A DNA stretch of 64,000 bases from UBA1930 sp051715485. Lineage in GTDB: Bacteria > Bacteroidota > Bacteroidia > Chitinophagales > Chitinophagaceae. The DNA lies in NCBI GenBank assembly GCA_051715485.1, contig JBPXJV010000071.1, positions 1 through 64,000 on the forward strand, in the 5' to 3' direction. Made by a program: the position numbers and the translations under genes. Shown here piece by piece: positions 8,079 through 17,247 of this stretch (the stretch's first letter is position 1; every line of letters starts with the position of its first letter). The notes under the pieces are model-generated. The model did not search any database. It was not told the DNA's origin and saw only the letters and a program-made list of their open reading frames with translations.

Positions 8079-9272
8079 ATGAAACATAGTTATTTAATTA
8101 TTAGTGTTGTATCAATTCTTTTATTTTCTTGTAATAATAAAAAGAAGCAAACACAAAATCCAAATGCAACAAAGCCTTACCCTGTTATTAGTGTAGAAGA
8201 AAAATCTGTTACAGGATTTATTTCTTATCCTACAAGTATTAGAGGTCGTATAAACAATGATGTAAGAGCAAAAATTGCAGGATATATAAAAGAAGTTTTG
8301 GTAGATGAAGGGCAGATTGTAAGAAAAGGACAAGTATTATTTCGTTTAGAAACAAATGCTTTGTCAGAAGTTGCCTCAGCAGCAAAAAGTGGTGTTGGAG
8401 CTGCTGATGCAAATATTAGTGCTGCAGAAGCTGCTGTAAATGCTGCACAAGTAGAGGTTGATAAACTTACCCCTTTGGTTGAAAAAAATATTATCAGTAA
8501 GGTTCAATTAGAAACTGCAAAAGCTAATTTACAATCTGCAAAAAGTAAATTAATACAAGCAAAAGCTGCAAAAAATCAAGCACAAGCAACCTACTTAAAT
8601 GCTGCTGCAAACGTAGATTATGCAATTATAAAAAGTCCTATTGATGGAGTTGTAGGGAAATTGCCTTTTAAAGTTGGTAGCTTAGTTAGCCCAACAGATC
8701 CAATAGCCCTTACAACCATTTCTGAAACTGATGAAGTGTATGCTTATTTTTCTATGAATGAAAGTGAGTATTTAGATTTTTTAAGTGCAACTCCTGGTTA
8801 TACTGTTTCAGAAAAATTAAAAAATATTCCTCATGTAAGTTTAGTATTAGCTAATGGACAAGAGTATGAACAAAAAGGTATCATAAAAACTGTAACAGGT
8901 CAAATAGACCCTCAAACTGGTAGTATTTTATTTAGAGCTTCTTTCCCTAATCAAAGAAAGTTATTAACCAACGGAAATAGTGGTACTATAAAAATTCCTA
9001 AGCCTTATAAAAATGTTTTAGTAGTACCAGAAGCTGCCACATTTGAACAACAAGGTGTAGTAAATGTATTTAAAGTAAATGCAGATACAACTATATCAAC
9101 TGTTGTAAAAGTTTTAGATCGTATAAATAATTTAGCAATAATTGAAAGTGGTTTGCAAAAAGGAGATAAGATTGTAGCTGCTGGAGTGAATACATTAAAA
9201 ACTGGAACAAAAATTATTCCTAAACCTACCAACTTTGATAGCTTAGTGAATACCATTAAACCTATTTTTTAG
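8079..9272 (+). CDS. RND efflux periplasmic adaptor (membrane fusion protein)
   Basis: A lipoprotein adaptor linking the inner-membrane RND pump to the outer-membrane channel. The start used is the ATG at 8079; an in-frame GTG at 8070 would add three residues. The signal peptide ends in a lipobox (LLFSC). Next come the lipoyl half-motif with AKIAGYIKEVLVDEGQIVRKGQ, a long Ala/Gln-rich hairpin of about 80 residues, the second lipoyl half (IKSPIDGVVGKLPFKVGSLV), the beta-barrel and the membrane-proximal domain ending GLQKGDKIVAAGVNTLKTG. The stop is two bases before the pump start, so the three efflux genes form one operon. Confidence 0.93.
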   Translation: MKHSYLIISVVSILLFSCNNKKKQTQNPNATKPYPVISVEEKSVTGFISYPTSIRGRINNDVRAKIAGYIKEVLVDEGQIVRKGQVLFRLETNALSEVASAAKSGVGAADANISAAEAAVNAAQVEVDKLTPLVEKNIISKVQLETAKANLQSAKSKLIQAKAAKNQAQATYLNAAANVDYAIIKSPIDGVVGKLPFKVGSLVSPTDPIALTTISETDEVYAYFSMNESEYLDFLSATPGYTVSEKLKNIPHVSLVLANGQEYEQKGIIKTVTGQIDPQTGSILFRASFPNQRKLLTNGNSGTIKIPKPYKNVLVVPEAATFEQQGVVNVFKVNADTTISTVVKVLDRINNLAIIESGLQKGDKIVAAGVNTLKTGTKIIPKPTNFDSLVNTIKPIF

Positions 9273-9274
9273 AG

Positions 9275-12200
9275 ATGATTAAAACATTTATCAATAGACC
9301 AATATTATCTACAGTAATTTCTATTATTCTTGTTTTATTAGGAATATTAGGACTTAACTCGCTACCAGTAACTCAATATCCTGACATTGCTCCACCAACT
9401 GTAAATATTAGAGCAACATATATTGGAGCTAATGCAGAAACTGTACAAAAAAGTGTTATTATTCCAATAGAAGAACAAGTGAATGGTGTAGAAGGAATGG
9501 ATTATATAACTTCTTCAGCAGGTAACGATGGTAGTGCAAATATTAATGTATTTTTTAAGCAAGGTATTAATCCAGATATAGCTGCAGTAAACGTTCAAAA
9601 TCGTGTAGCCCGTGCTACTCCACTTTTACCATCAGAAGTAAATAGAGCTGGTGTTGTAACACAAAAGCAACAGAATAGTGCTTTAATGTTTCTATCATTT
9701 TATACTGATAATAAAGATTTAGATATTGTATTTCTTCAAAACTATTTAGATATAAATATTATCCCTGGTATAAAAAGAGTTTTTGGTGTAGGTGATGCTT
9801 CAGTATTTGGAGGAAAAACTTATGCAATGCGTATTTGGTTAGACCCTCAAAAAATGGCAATTTATGGTGTTCAACCAACTGATGTAACTGCTGCAATAAA
9901 TAGCCAAAGCCTTGAAGCAGCAACAGGTGCATTAGGACAAAACAGTGGAGGTTCTTTTGAATATGTAATTAAATATAAAGGAAAATTAAGTGAACAATCT
10001 GAATATGAAAATATCATTATTAAAGCTTTAGGGCAAGGAGATTTTTTAAGATTAAAAGATATTGCAACCATAAAATTAGATGCTCTTTCTTATTCAGGAG
10101 TTGGAGAAAGTTCTGGCAAACCTGCTGTAAGTGTTGGTGTGTTTCAAACACCTGGCTCAAATGCACAAGATATAATTCGAAATGTAAAAAAATATATAGC
10201 AGACCAAGCACCTGATTTTCCTAAAGGAATTAATTATACCATTAATTATGATACTAATGAATTTTTAACTGCATCTATAGATAAAGTTGTTGAAACTTTA
10301 TTTGAAGCTTTTATTTTAGTGTTTATTGTTGTATTTATTTTTCTACAAGATTTTCGTTCAACATTAATTCCTGCTATAGCAGTTCCTGTGTCTTTAATTG
10401 GTACATTCTTCTTTTTAAATTTATTTGGTTATTCATTAAACCTTTTAACACTTTTTGCTTTAGTATTAGCTATTGGTATTGTAGTAGATGATGCTATTGT
10501 TGTAGTAGAAGTAGTACATGCCAAATTAGATCTTGGAGAAAAAAATTCTAAAGTAGCCACAGAAAAAGGAATGAAAGAAATTACTGGAGCTATTATTTCT
10601 ATAACTCTTGTAATGGCCGCTGTATTTATTCCTGTAACATTTATTGCAGGACCAACAGGCGTTTTTTATCAGCAGTTTGGTGTAACATTAATTGTTGCAA
10701 TTTTTATTTCTGCCATTAATGCCTTATCTCTTAGCCCTGCATTGTGTGCATTATTTTTAAAAACACATAAAAACAGTTCTGGTAAAAAGAAAAGTTTTTT
10801 ACAAAGATTTTTTATTGCGTTTAATGCTGCTTTTAAAGCATTTACAAAACGTTACGGACAAGGCTTTGTATTTTTATTAAGACATAAATGGATTTCAGCT
10901 TCATTAATTATAGCATCAATTGTTTTAATTTTTGTTTTAAATAAAACAATGCCTACTGGATTTGTACCACAAGAAGATAGAGGTGTAATATTTACCAATG
11001 TAGAATTGCCAGCAAGTGCTTCAATGGATAGAACTTATCAGGTAATGAAAGAACTTACAAACAAAGCTTCTAAAATTCCTGGTGTTGTTAATGTAACTTT
11101 TTCTACAGGTCGTGGTTTAATTTCTGGTACAGGAAGTAACTATGGTCTTGCATTTATTAAACTTGCTCCATTTAAAGATAGATATAGTGTTAAAGGGCAA
11201 AGTGTAGAAGATATTACTAAAAAACTTTTTGGCATTGGAGCTTCAATACCAGATGCTAAAGCAATATTTTTTACACCAGCAAGTGTTCCAGGTTTTGGTA
11301 ATAGTGCTGGTTTTCAATTTTCTTTATTAAATAAATCTGGAGCACCTATTACAGAATTAGATCAAACAGCACAACGCTTTATTGGCGAATTAATGAAACG
11401 TCCAGAAGTACAATATGCTCAAACATCATTCAATACTCGTTATCCTCAATATCAAATGGAAATAAATGTTCCAAGAGCAACTGAAGCAGGTGTTTCAACA
11501 AATAGTTTGCTTTCTACAATGCAAGGTTTTATTGGAGGAGTTTATGCAGCAGATTTTACAAAGTATGGAAAACAATATAGAGTAATGGTTCAAGCATTAC
11601 CAGATGATCGTGTTGATTTGAATAGCTTAAATTCAATTTTTGTAAAAGCAAGTAGTGGGCAAATGGCTCCAGTTTCTCAATTCGTTACTATGAAACGAGT
11701 GTTTGGACCTCAATCTATTAACAGATTTAATTTATTTTCTTCTGTAGATATAACAGGTGCTTCTAATTTTGGCTATAGTACAGGTAATGCAATTAAAGCA
11801 GTAAAAGAAGTTGCTCAAAATAATTTATCTACAAATTACGATATTGATTTTTCTGGTTTAACACGTGAAGAAATTCGTTCAGGAGCACAAGCTATGACAA
11901 TTTTTGCATTGAGTTTAATTTTTATTTATTTCATTTTAGCAGGTATGTACGAAAGTTATCTTCTTCCATTATCAGTGATTCTTTCTTTGCCTTTAGGCGT
12001 TATGGGTGCTTATTTAGGTCAATGGATATTTGGTTTAGAAAATAATATTTACTTTCAAATAGCATTGATAATGTTGGTTGGATTACTTGCCAAAAATGCC
12101 ATTTTAATTGTAGAGTTTGGTGTACAAAGACGAAGGCATGGCGAAACTATTGCCATGTCTGCAATTAATGCTGCTAAAGCTCGTTTACGTCCAATTTTAA

Positions 12201-12421
12201 TGACATCGTTTGCATTTATTTTTGGTATGTTGCCTTTAGTTTTTGCAACAGGCATTGGAGCAATAGGCAATAATTCTATTGCAACAGGTGCAGCTTTTGG
12301 TTTATTAGTTGGAACACTTTTAGGATTATTTGTTATTCCTGTTTTGTATGCTATTTTTCAATGGTTACAAGAAAAAGTAAAGCCTATTCAATTTCAGAAA
12401 TCTATTGAACATGAAATCTAA
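9275..12421 (+). CDS. RND multidrug efflux permease, HAE1 (AcrB/MexB) family
   Basis: A 1048-residue inner-membrane proton/drug antiporter with twelve predicted transmembrane helices and two large periplasmic loops. The N-terminus FINRPILSTVISIILVLLG and the porter-domain segment TQYPDIAPPTVNIRATY are typical. TM4 carries the proton-relay pair in GIVVDDAIVVVE (adjacent Asp residues). TM10 has the relay Lys in GLLAKNAILIVEF. Full length with no frameshift. Substrates are probably hydrophobic or amphiphilic drugs, inferred from family only. The outer-membrane factor follows at once, as in MexAB-OprM type systems. Confidence 0.95.
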   Translation: MIKTFINRPILSTVISIILVLLGILGLNSLPVTQYPDIAPPTVNIRATYIGANAETVQKSVIIPIEEQVNGVEGMDYITSSAGNDGSANINVFFKQGINPDIAAVNVQNRVARATPLLPSEVNRAGVVTQKQQNSALMFLSFYTDNKDLDIVFLQNYLDINIIPGIKRVFGVGDASVFGGKTYAMRIWLDPQKMAIYGVQPTDVTAAINSQSLEAATGALGQNSGGSFEYVIKYKGKLSEQSEYENIIIKALGQGDFLRLKDIATIKLDALSYSGVGESSGKPAVSVGVFQTPGSNAQDIIRNVKKYIADQAPDFPKGINYTINYDTNEFLTASIDKVVETLFEAFILVFIVVFIFLQDFRSTLIPAIAVPVSLIGTFFFLNLFGYSLNLLTLFALVLAIGIVVDDAIVVVEVVHAKLDLGEKNSKVATEKGMKEITGAIISITLVMAAVFIPVTFIAGPTGVFYQQFGVTLIVAIFISAINALSLSPALCALFLKTHKNSSGKKKSFLQRFFIAFNAAFKAFTKRYGQGFVFLLRHKWISASLIIASIVLIFVLNKTMPTGFVPQEDRGVIFTNVELPASASMDRTYQVMKELTNKASKIPGVVNVTFSTGRGLISGTGSNYGLAFIKLAPFKDRYSVKGQSVEDITKKLFGIGASIPDAKAIFFTPASVPGFGNSAGFQFSLLNKSGAPITELDQTAQRFIGELMKRPEVQYAQTSFNTRYPQYQMEINVPRATEAGVSTNSLLSTMQGFIGGVYAADFTKYGKQYRVMVQALPDDRVDLNSLNSIFVKASSGQMAPVSQFVTMKRVFGPQSINRFNLFSSVDITGASNFGYSTGNAIKAVKEVAQNNLSTNYDIDFSGLTREEIRSGAQAMTIFALSLIFIYFILAGMYESYLLPLSVILSLPLGVMGAYLGQWIFGLENNIYFQIALIMLVGLLAKNAILIVEFGVQRRRHGETIAMSAINAAKARLRPILMTSFAFIFGMLPLVFATGIGAIGNNSIATGAAFGLLVGTLLGLFVIPVLYAIFQWLQEKVKPIQFQKSIEHEI

Positions 12422-12440
12422 TTTGCAAATAAAACATTTT

Positions 12441-13841
12441 ATGAAGATGAGAAGTTTGGCTGTTTTATTACCAATAATATTACTTGCTGGATGCTTTGTT
12501 GGTAAGCCTTATAAAGCTCCTGAAAATTTAATTAATGACAGCTACTATAGAACAGATAAATTACCAACAGATACACTAAACATTGCTAATTTTTCTTGGA
12601 AAGAATTATTTACTGATAATAAATTACAGCAGTATATAGAGCAAGGGCTTCAAAACAATTTAGATATTCGTAATGCACTGCAACAAATAAATATTGCTGA
12701 TGCTTATTTGCAACAAGGTAAAGCATTATTTTTTCCTTCATTAACATTTGGACCTTCTTATACTTTTCAAACTAATTCTTTAAATACACCATTTGGGCAA
12801 CAAAATAATGGAGATAGAATTTGGGCTAACCAATTTGGATTAGCAGCTAATATGAGTTGGGAGGCAGATATTTGGCAAAAAATTAAAAACAATAAACAAG
12901 TTGCTCTTGCTAATTTATTAAAAACTCAATCTGCTCATCAAGTTGTAAAATCTAATTTAGTAGCATCTATTGCTGATAGTTATTATCAACTAATGGCATT
13001 AGATGAACAAAAGAAAATTACTGAACAAACCATCAATTACAGAGAACAATATCTTGAAACAACTAAAGCTTTAAAAGATGCTGGAATAGTTACTGCTGTT
13101 GCTATTAAACAAAGTGAAGCTCTTCTTTTAAACTCAAAAGGAATTTTAATAAACTTAGATAATAGCATTAAACTTCTTGAAAATTATTTTTGTATGTTGT
13201 TGAGTATTCCACCTCAAAATATTGAAAGAAATACTTTAGAGCAACAAACAATAAATACTCCATTAGCTTCAGGAGTGCCTATTCAGTTGCTTACCAATCG
13301 TCCAGATGTTAAAGCATCAGAATACTATTATATGAGTGCATTTTACAACACCAATGTTGCTAAAGCAGCCTTCTATCCATCATTAACAATTACAGCAAGT
13401 ACAGGCTTACAAAGTGTTGATTTTAGTAAGCTATTTAGCGTAGGTTCTTTATTTGGAACAGCAACAGGTTCTTTACTTCAACCTATTACTAATAAAAGAC
13501 AAATAAAAACACAATACGAAGTTGCTAAAGCAAATCAAGAAATTGCTTTTAATAATTATAAACAAACCATTTTAACTGCTGCTAAAGATGTATCAAATGC
13601 TTTATTTAGCTACGATGCACAACAAAAATTAATTGAAATAAAACAACAAGAATTTATGCAGTACGATACTGCTGTAATTTACTCACAGCAATTAGTAAAA
13701 AATGGAATGGGTAATTATTTAGATGTAATTACTGCTATGCAAAATTCTTTAACTGCAGAGCTAAGTTTTATTAATGCTAAATATGGCAGGCTAAGTAATA
13801 TTGTTCAATTATATAGGGCTTTAGGCGGTGGTTGGAGATAA
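12441..13841 (+). CDS. RND efflux outer-membrane factor (TolC/OprM family lipoprotein)
   Basis: The outer-membrane channel of the tripartite efflux system. From the ATG at 12441 the product begins MKMRSLAVLLPIILLAGC, a clean lipoprotein signal, so this start is preferred. The upstream in-frame ATG at 12405 would overlap the pump gene by 17 bp and add 12 unlikely residues. Two OEP repeats are visible, with hallmarks including NNLDIRNALQQINIADAYLQQGKA, MSWEADIWQKIKN, LLTNRPDVKASEYY and AKAAFYPSLTITAS (each a separate conserved block). Length is about 466 residues. It is the last gene of the operon. Confidence 0.93.
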   Translation: MKMRSLAVLLPIILLAGCFVGKPYKAPENLINDSYYRTDKLPTDTLNIANFSWKELFTDNKLQQYIEQGLQNNLDIRNALQQINIADAYLQQGKALFFPSLTFGPSYTFQTNSLNTPFGQQNNGDRIWANQFGLAANMSWEADIWQKIKNNKQVALANLLKTQSAHQVVKSNLVASIADSYYQLMALDEQKKITEQTINYREQYLETTKALKDAGIVTAVAIKQSEALLLNSKGILINLDNSIKLLENYFCMLLSIPPQNIERNTLEQQTINTPLASGVPIQLLTNRPDVKASEYYYMSAFYNTNVAKAAFYPSLTITASTGLQSVDFSKLFSVGSLFGTATGSLLQPITNKRQIKTQYEVAKANQEIAFNNYKQTILTAAKDVSNALFSYDAQQKLIEIKQQEFMQYDTAVIYSQQLVKNGMGNYLDVITAMQNSLTAELSFINAKYGRLSNIVQLYRALGGGWR

Positions 13842-13921
13842 TTTTATTTCAATTACATACTTAATAGAACTAAAAAAATAACCTCCTATAGTTATTGATT
13901 AAATCAATTATAAGAAAAAAT

Positions 13922-13954
13922 TTTGCTCTGAATTTTTTTTACACTTATCTTTCG
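13922..13954 (+). promoter_or_regulatory. Predicted promoter upstream of cphA
   Basis: TTTG at 13922-13925 and TATCTTTCG at 13946-13954 are separated by 20 bases. This matches the Bacteroidota TTTG-N19-21-TAnnTTTG layout with one mismatch in the -7 box. It would give a leader of about 65 nt before the cphA ATG at 14029. Confidence 0.45.
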
Positions 13955-14028
13955 TTCCAATTTTTTAAACATCAAAAATTGATGCTTTAAACATTTATAT
14001 CTAATCATACAATAACAATATACTACTT

Positions 14029-16650
14029 ATGAGAATTGAAGAAATCAAAGTTTTAAAAGGACCAAACTATTGGAGTGTAAGAAGAACTAAGTTAATACAA
14101 ATGAAATTGAACTTAGAAGAAATGGAGCAAAGACCAACCAATAAAATTGATGGTTTTTCTGAAAGATTAGAAGCAATGTTTCCAAGTATGTATAGTCATC
14201 GTTGTAGCGAGTCAAGACCTGGAGGTTTTTTCTTTCGTGTAAAAGAAGGCACTTGGATGGGACATGTTATTGAACACATTGCATTAGAACTTCAAACCTT
14301 AGCAGGTATGGATACTGGTTTTGGAAGAACAAGAAGCACAGATGAAGAAGGAAAATATTATGTAGTATTTAGTTATATGGAAGAAGATGCTGGTGTTTAT
14401 GCAGCAAAAGCAGCAGTAAAAATTGCTCAAGCATTAACCGATGGAACCGAATATAATTTAACTGAAGATATTCAACAATTAAGAGAAATTAGAGAAGACA
14501 CTCGTTTAGGACCATCAACAGGATGTATTGTAGATGAAGCAGCAAAACGTGGCATACCTCATTTACGACTAAACAAGCAAAGTTTAGTACAATTAGGTTA
14601 TGGCGTACACCAGAAAAGAATTAGAGCTACTATTGCAAGCACCACATCAAATATTGCTGTTGATATTGCTTGCGATAAAGAAGAAACAAAAAATATTTTA
14701 GAAGCTGCTGAAATTCCTGTACCAAAAGGAATGGTTATAAGAACTGAAGCAGGTTTAGAAGATGCAGTTAAAAAATATGGTTATCCTTTAGTAATTAAAC
14801 CAATTGATGGCAATCATGGCAAAGGAAATACAACAAACATTACTAACTGGGAGCAAGCAGTAAAAGCTTTAGAAAATGCTAAACAATATGGAAGAAGTGT
14901 TATTGTAGAAAGATTTATTACAGGCTTTGATTTCAGAATATTAGTAATCAACTATAAATTTATTTGTGCAGCATTAAGAACACCTGCTGCTGTAACAGGT
15001 GATGGTATTCATAACATTCAATGGTTAATTGATGAAACAAATAAAGACCCAAGACGTGGTTATGGACACGAAAAAGTTTTAACACAAATTACTGTTGACC
15101 ATAGCACCATGAAAATGTTGGAAGAAAAAGGTTATACTTTAGAAACCATACCACCAAAAGGAGAATTGGTTTTACTAAAAACAACAGCCAATTTAAGTAC
15201 AGGTGGTACAAGTACAGATGTTACAGATGAAGTGCATCCAGATAATATTGTAATGTGTGAACGTATAGCAAAAATTATTGGATTAGATATTTGTGGAATT
15301 GATATAATGGCAAAAGATTTATATACTCCTGTAAAAGAAAATGGTGGAGCCATATTAGAAGTTAATGCAGCACCAGGGTTTCGTATGCACATTGAACCAG
15401 CAGAAGGTTTGCCAAGAAATGTGGCAGAACCTGTAATAGAAATGTTGTTTCCTGATAGAGGCAATGGACGTATTCCTATCATTGCAGTAACAGGTACTAA
15501 TGGTAAAACAACAACTACTCGTTTAACAGCACATATTTGTAAAAGTGCAGGAAAAAAAGTTGGTTATACTACAAGCGATGGAGTCTATATTCAAAACCAA
15601 TTATTGATGAAAGGAGATTGTACAGGACCTCTCTCCTCTCAATTTGTTTTAAAAGACCCTACTGTTGATTTTGCTATTTTAGAATGTGCAAGAGGTGGAA
15701 TTTTAAAAAGTGGTTTAGCATTTCAAAATTGTGATGTTGCTATTGTTACCAATGTTGCAGAAGATCATATTGGTTTAGGAGGTATTAATACTGTTGAACA
15801 AATGGCTAAAGTAAAAGCTGTTGTACCAGAAACAGTTTTTAATCATGGTTATGCTGTATTAAATGCAGATGATGATCTAGTATATAAAATGAAAGATGAT
15901 TTAAAATGCAATATTGCCTTATTTAGTATGGATGAAAGCAATCCACGAATAAAAGAACATTGTGAAGCTGGCGGTTTAGCCACTGTTTTTGAAAATGGTT
16001 ATGTAAGTATTTTAAAAGGAACTTGGAAAATAAGAGTGGCACATGTTAAAGATATTCCTCTAACATTTGAAGGCAAAGCATTACACAATATTGCTAATAC
16101 TTTGCCAAGTGTTATGGCTTCTTATCTTTTCAAATCTATCAACATAGAAGATATCAGAAGTGGCTTACAAACTTTTATTGCAAGCAGCAATACTACACCA
16201 GGTCGTTTAAATTTTTTCCATTTTAAAAACTTTACTTTCTTAGCCGATTTTGCACACAATCCTCATGGCTTAAAGCTTTTAGGAGATTTTGTTAGTAAAT
16301 TAGATTACCCAATTAAAGTAGGCGTTATTAGTGGCACAGGTGATAGACGAGATGAAGATATTAGAGAATTAGGATCTATTTCAGCAGAATATTTTGATGA
16401 AATTATTATTCGTTGTGATAAAAATTTAAGAGGAAGAACAGCAGAAGAAATTATTGGTTTATTGCAAGAAGGAATTAACGCTATTAATCCTAATATTCCA
16501 CAAACTGTTATAGCCAACGAGAATCTTGCATTAGAACATATTTACGAAAATCCAAAACAAGGAGCTTTATATGTTGTAATGTGTGATGTAGTTGCAGGTG
16601 CTTTAGACAAAATTAAAGAACTTAAAGACAGAGAAAATGCCAATGGATAA
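14029..16650 (+). CDS. cphA: Cyanophycin synthetase
   Basis: CphA makes the storage polymer multi-L-arginyl-poly-L-aspartate from Asp and Arg using ATP. The 873-residue protein has the three-domain layout: an N-terminal domain (1-160, with SRPGGFFFRVKEGTWMGHV), an ATP-grasp domain (about 210-480, with VPKGMVIRT, YPLVIKPIDGNHGKG and AILEVNAAPGFRMH), and a Mur-ligase-like domain from about 485 with the P-loop GTNGKTTTTR near 490 and FAHNPHG near 740. Length is normal. No cyanophycinase (cphB) or isoaspartyl-dipeptidase gene is adjacent, so degradation must be encoded elsewhere. Assignment as CphA is firm; real polymer production is inference. Confidence 0.94.
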   Translation: MRIEEIKVLKGPNYWSVRRTKLIQMKLNLEEMEQRPTNKIDGFSERLEAMFPSMYSHRCSESRPGGFFFRVKEGTWMGHVIEHIALELQTLAGMDTGFGRTRSTDEEGKYYVVFSYMEEDAGVYAAKAAVKIAQALTDGTEYNLTEDIQQLREIREDTRLGPSTGCIVDEAAKRGIPHLRLNKQSLVQLGYGVHQKRIRATIASTTSNIAVDIACDKEETKNILEAAEIPVPKGMVIRTEAGLEDAVKKYGYPLVIKPIDGNHGKGNTTNITNWEQAVKALENAKQYGRSVIVERFITGFDFRILVINYKFICAALRTPAAVTGDGIHNIQWLIDETNKDPRRGYGHEKVLTQITVDHSTMKMLEEKGYTLETIPPKGELVLLKTTANLSTGGTSTDVTDEVHPDNIVMCERIAKIIGLDICGIDIMAKDLYTPVKENGGAILEVNAAPGFRMHIEPAEGLPRNVAEPVIEMLFPDRGNGRIPIIAVTGTNGKTTTTRLTAHICKSAGKKVGYTTSDGVYIQNQLLMKGDCTGPLSSQFVLKDPTVDFAILECARGGILKSGLAFQNCDVAIVTNVAEDHIGLGGINTVEQMAKVKAVVPETVFNHGYAVLNADDDLVYKMKDDLKCNIALFSMDESNPRIKEHCEAGGLATVFENGYVSILKGTWKIRVAHVKDIPLTFEGKALHNIANTLPSVMASYLFKSINIEDIRSGLQTFIASSNTTPGRLNFFHFKNFTFLADFAHNPHGLKLLGDFVSKLDYPIKVGVISGTGDRRDEDIRELGSISAEYFDEIIIRCDKNLRGRTAEEIIGLLQEGINAINPNIPQTVIANENLALEHIYENPKQGALYVVMCDVVAGALDKIKELKDRENANG

Positions 16651-16671
16651 TTTCTAATAATTGTACTAATA

Positions 16672-17136
16672 ATGTTTGTAAAAAATAAACTTTTTTTATT
16701 AGCTCCTCTGTTTTTGCTAATTATTTTTTTAACATCTTGTGGCAAGCCTCAAAGCCTTGTTTATAAAGATGTACGAAATATTCAAGTAAAATCATTAGGG
16801 TTTAACAAAAGCTCTTTAAGTTTAGATTTGGTATATTACAATCCAAACAATGTTGGTGTAAGTTTAAGAAGAGTTGAATGTGATATTTATATTGATGAAC
16901 ATTATTTAGGTAAATATATTTTAGATACCTTAATGCATATTCCACGAAGAAGTGAGTTTTCTTTACCAAGCCACATTGAAATAGAAATGAAAGGAGTTTT
17001 CAAAAACCTTTTTGCCGTTTTATTTAATAAAGAAATTTTAGTAAATGTAAAAGGGAAAGCAAGAATTGGAAAAGCAGGTATATTTATAAATATGCCATTT
17101 AATTATAGTGGTAAACATAGTTTTAATATTCTATAA
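16672..17136 (+). CDS. LEA type 2 domain lipoprotein
   Basis: A 154-residue exported lipoprotein. An N-terminal hydrophobic stretch ends in a lipobox (FLTSC at about residue 24). A single LEA_2 (WHy-like) beta-sandwich follows, with the hallmark SLSLDLVYYNPNNVGVSLRR. LEA_2 proteins are linked to stress and desiccation in plants; the bacterial function is poorly known. The gene starts 21 bp after cphA in the same direction and probably rides on its transcript. Confidence 0.75.
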   Translation: MFVKNKLFLLAPLFLLIIFLTSCGKPQSLVYKDVRNIQVKSLGFNKSSLSLDLVYYNPNNVGVSLRRVECDIYIDEHYLGKYILDTLMHIPRRSEFSLPSHIEIEMKGVFKNLFAVLFNKEILVNVKGKARIGKAGIFINMPFNYSGKHSFNIL

Positions 17137-17196
17137 ACTCAATATCATCCTTTTGAATTTTCTACACTTAAATAATAGTTATACCTATAAGCTTTT

Positions 17197-17228
17197 TTTG
17201 TTCACTTAACAAGTATTTCATTACTTCG
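17197..17228 (+). promoter_or_regulatory. Predicted promoter of the M16 peptidase gene
   Basis: TTTG at 17197-17200 and TACTTCG at 17222-17228 are 21 bases apart, close to the Bacteroidota promoter consensus. The predicted start of transcription would be about 15 bases before the ATG at 17248. Confidence 0.4.
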
Positions 17229-17247
17229 CAGCATAAAAAATTGAAAT

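Noticed and set aside
15132..15482. 116-codon minus-strand ORF inside cphA
   Set aside because: Lies opposite the conserved ATP-grasp domain; shadow.
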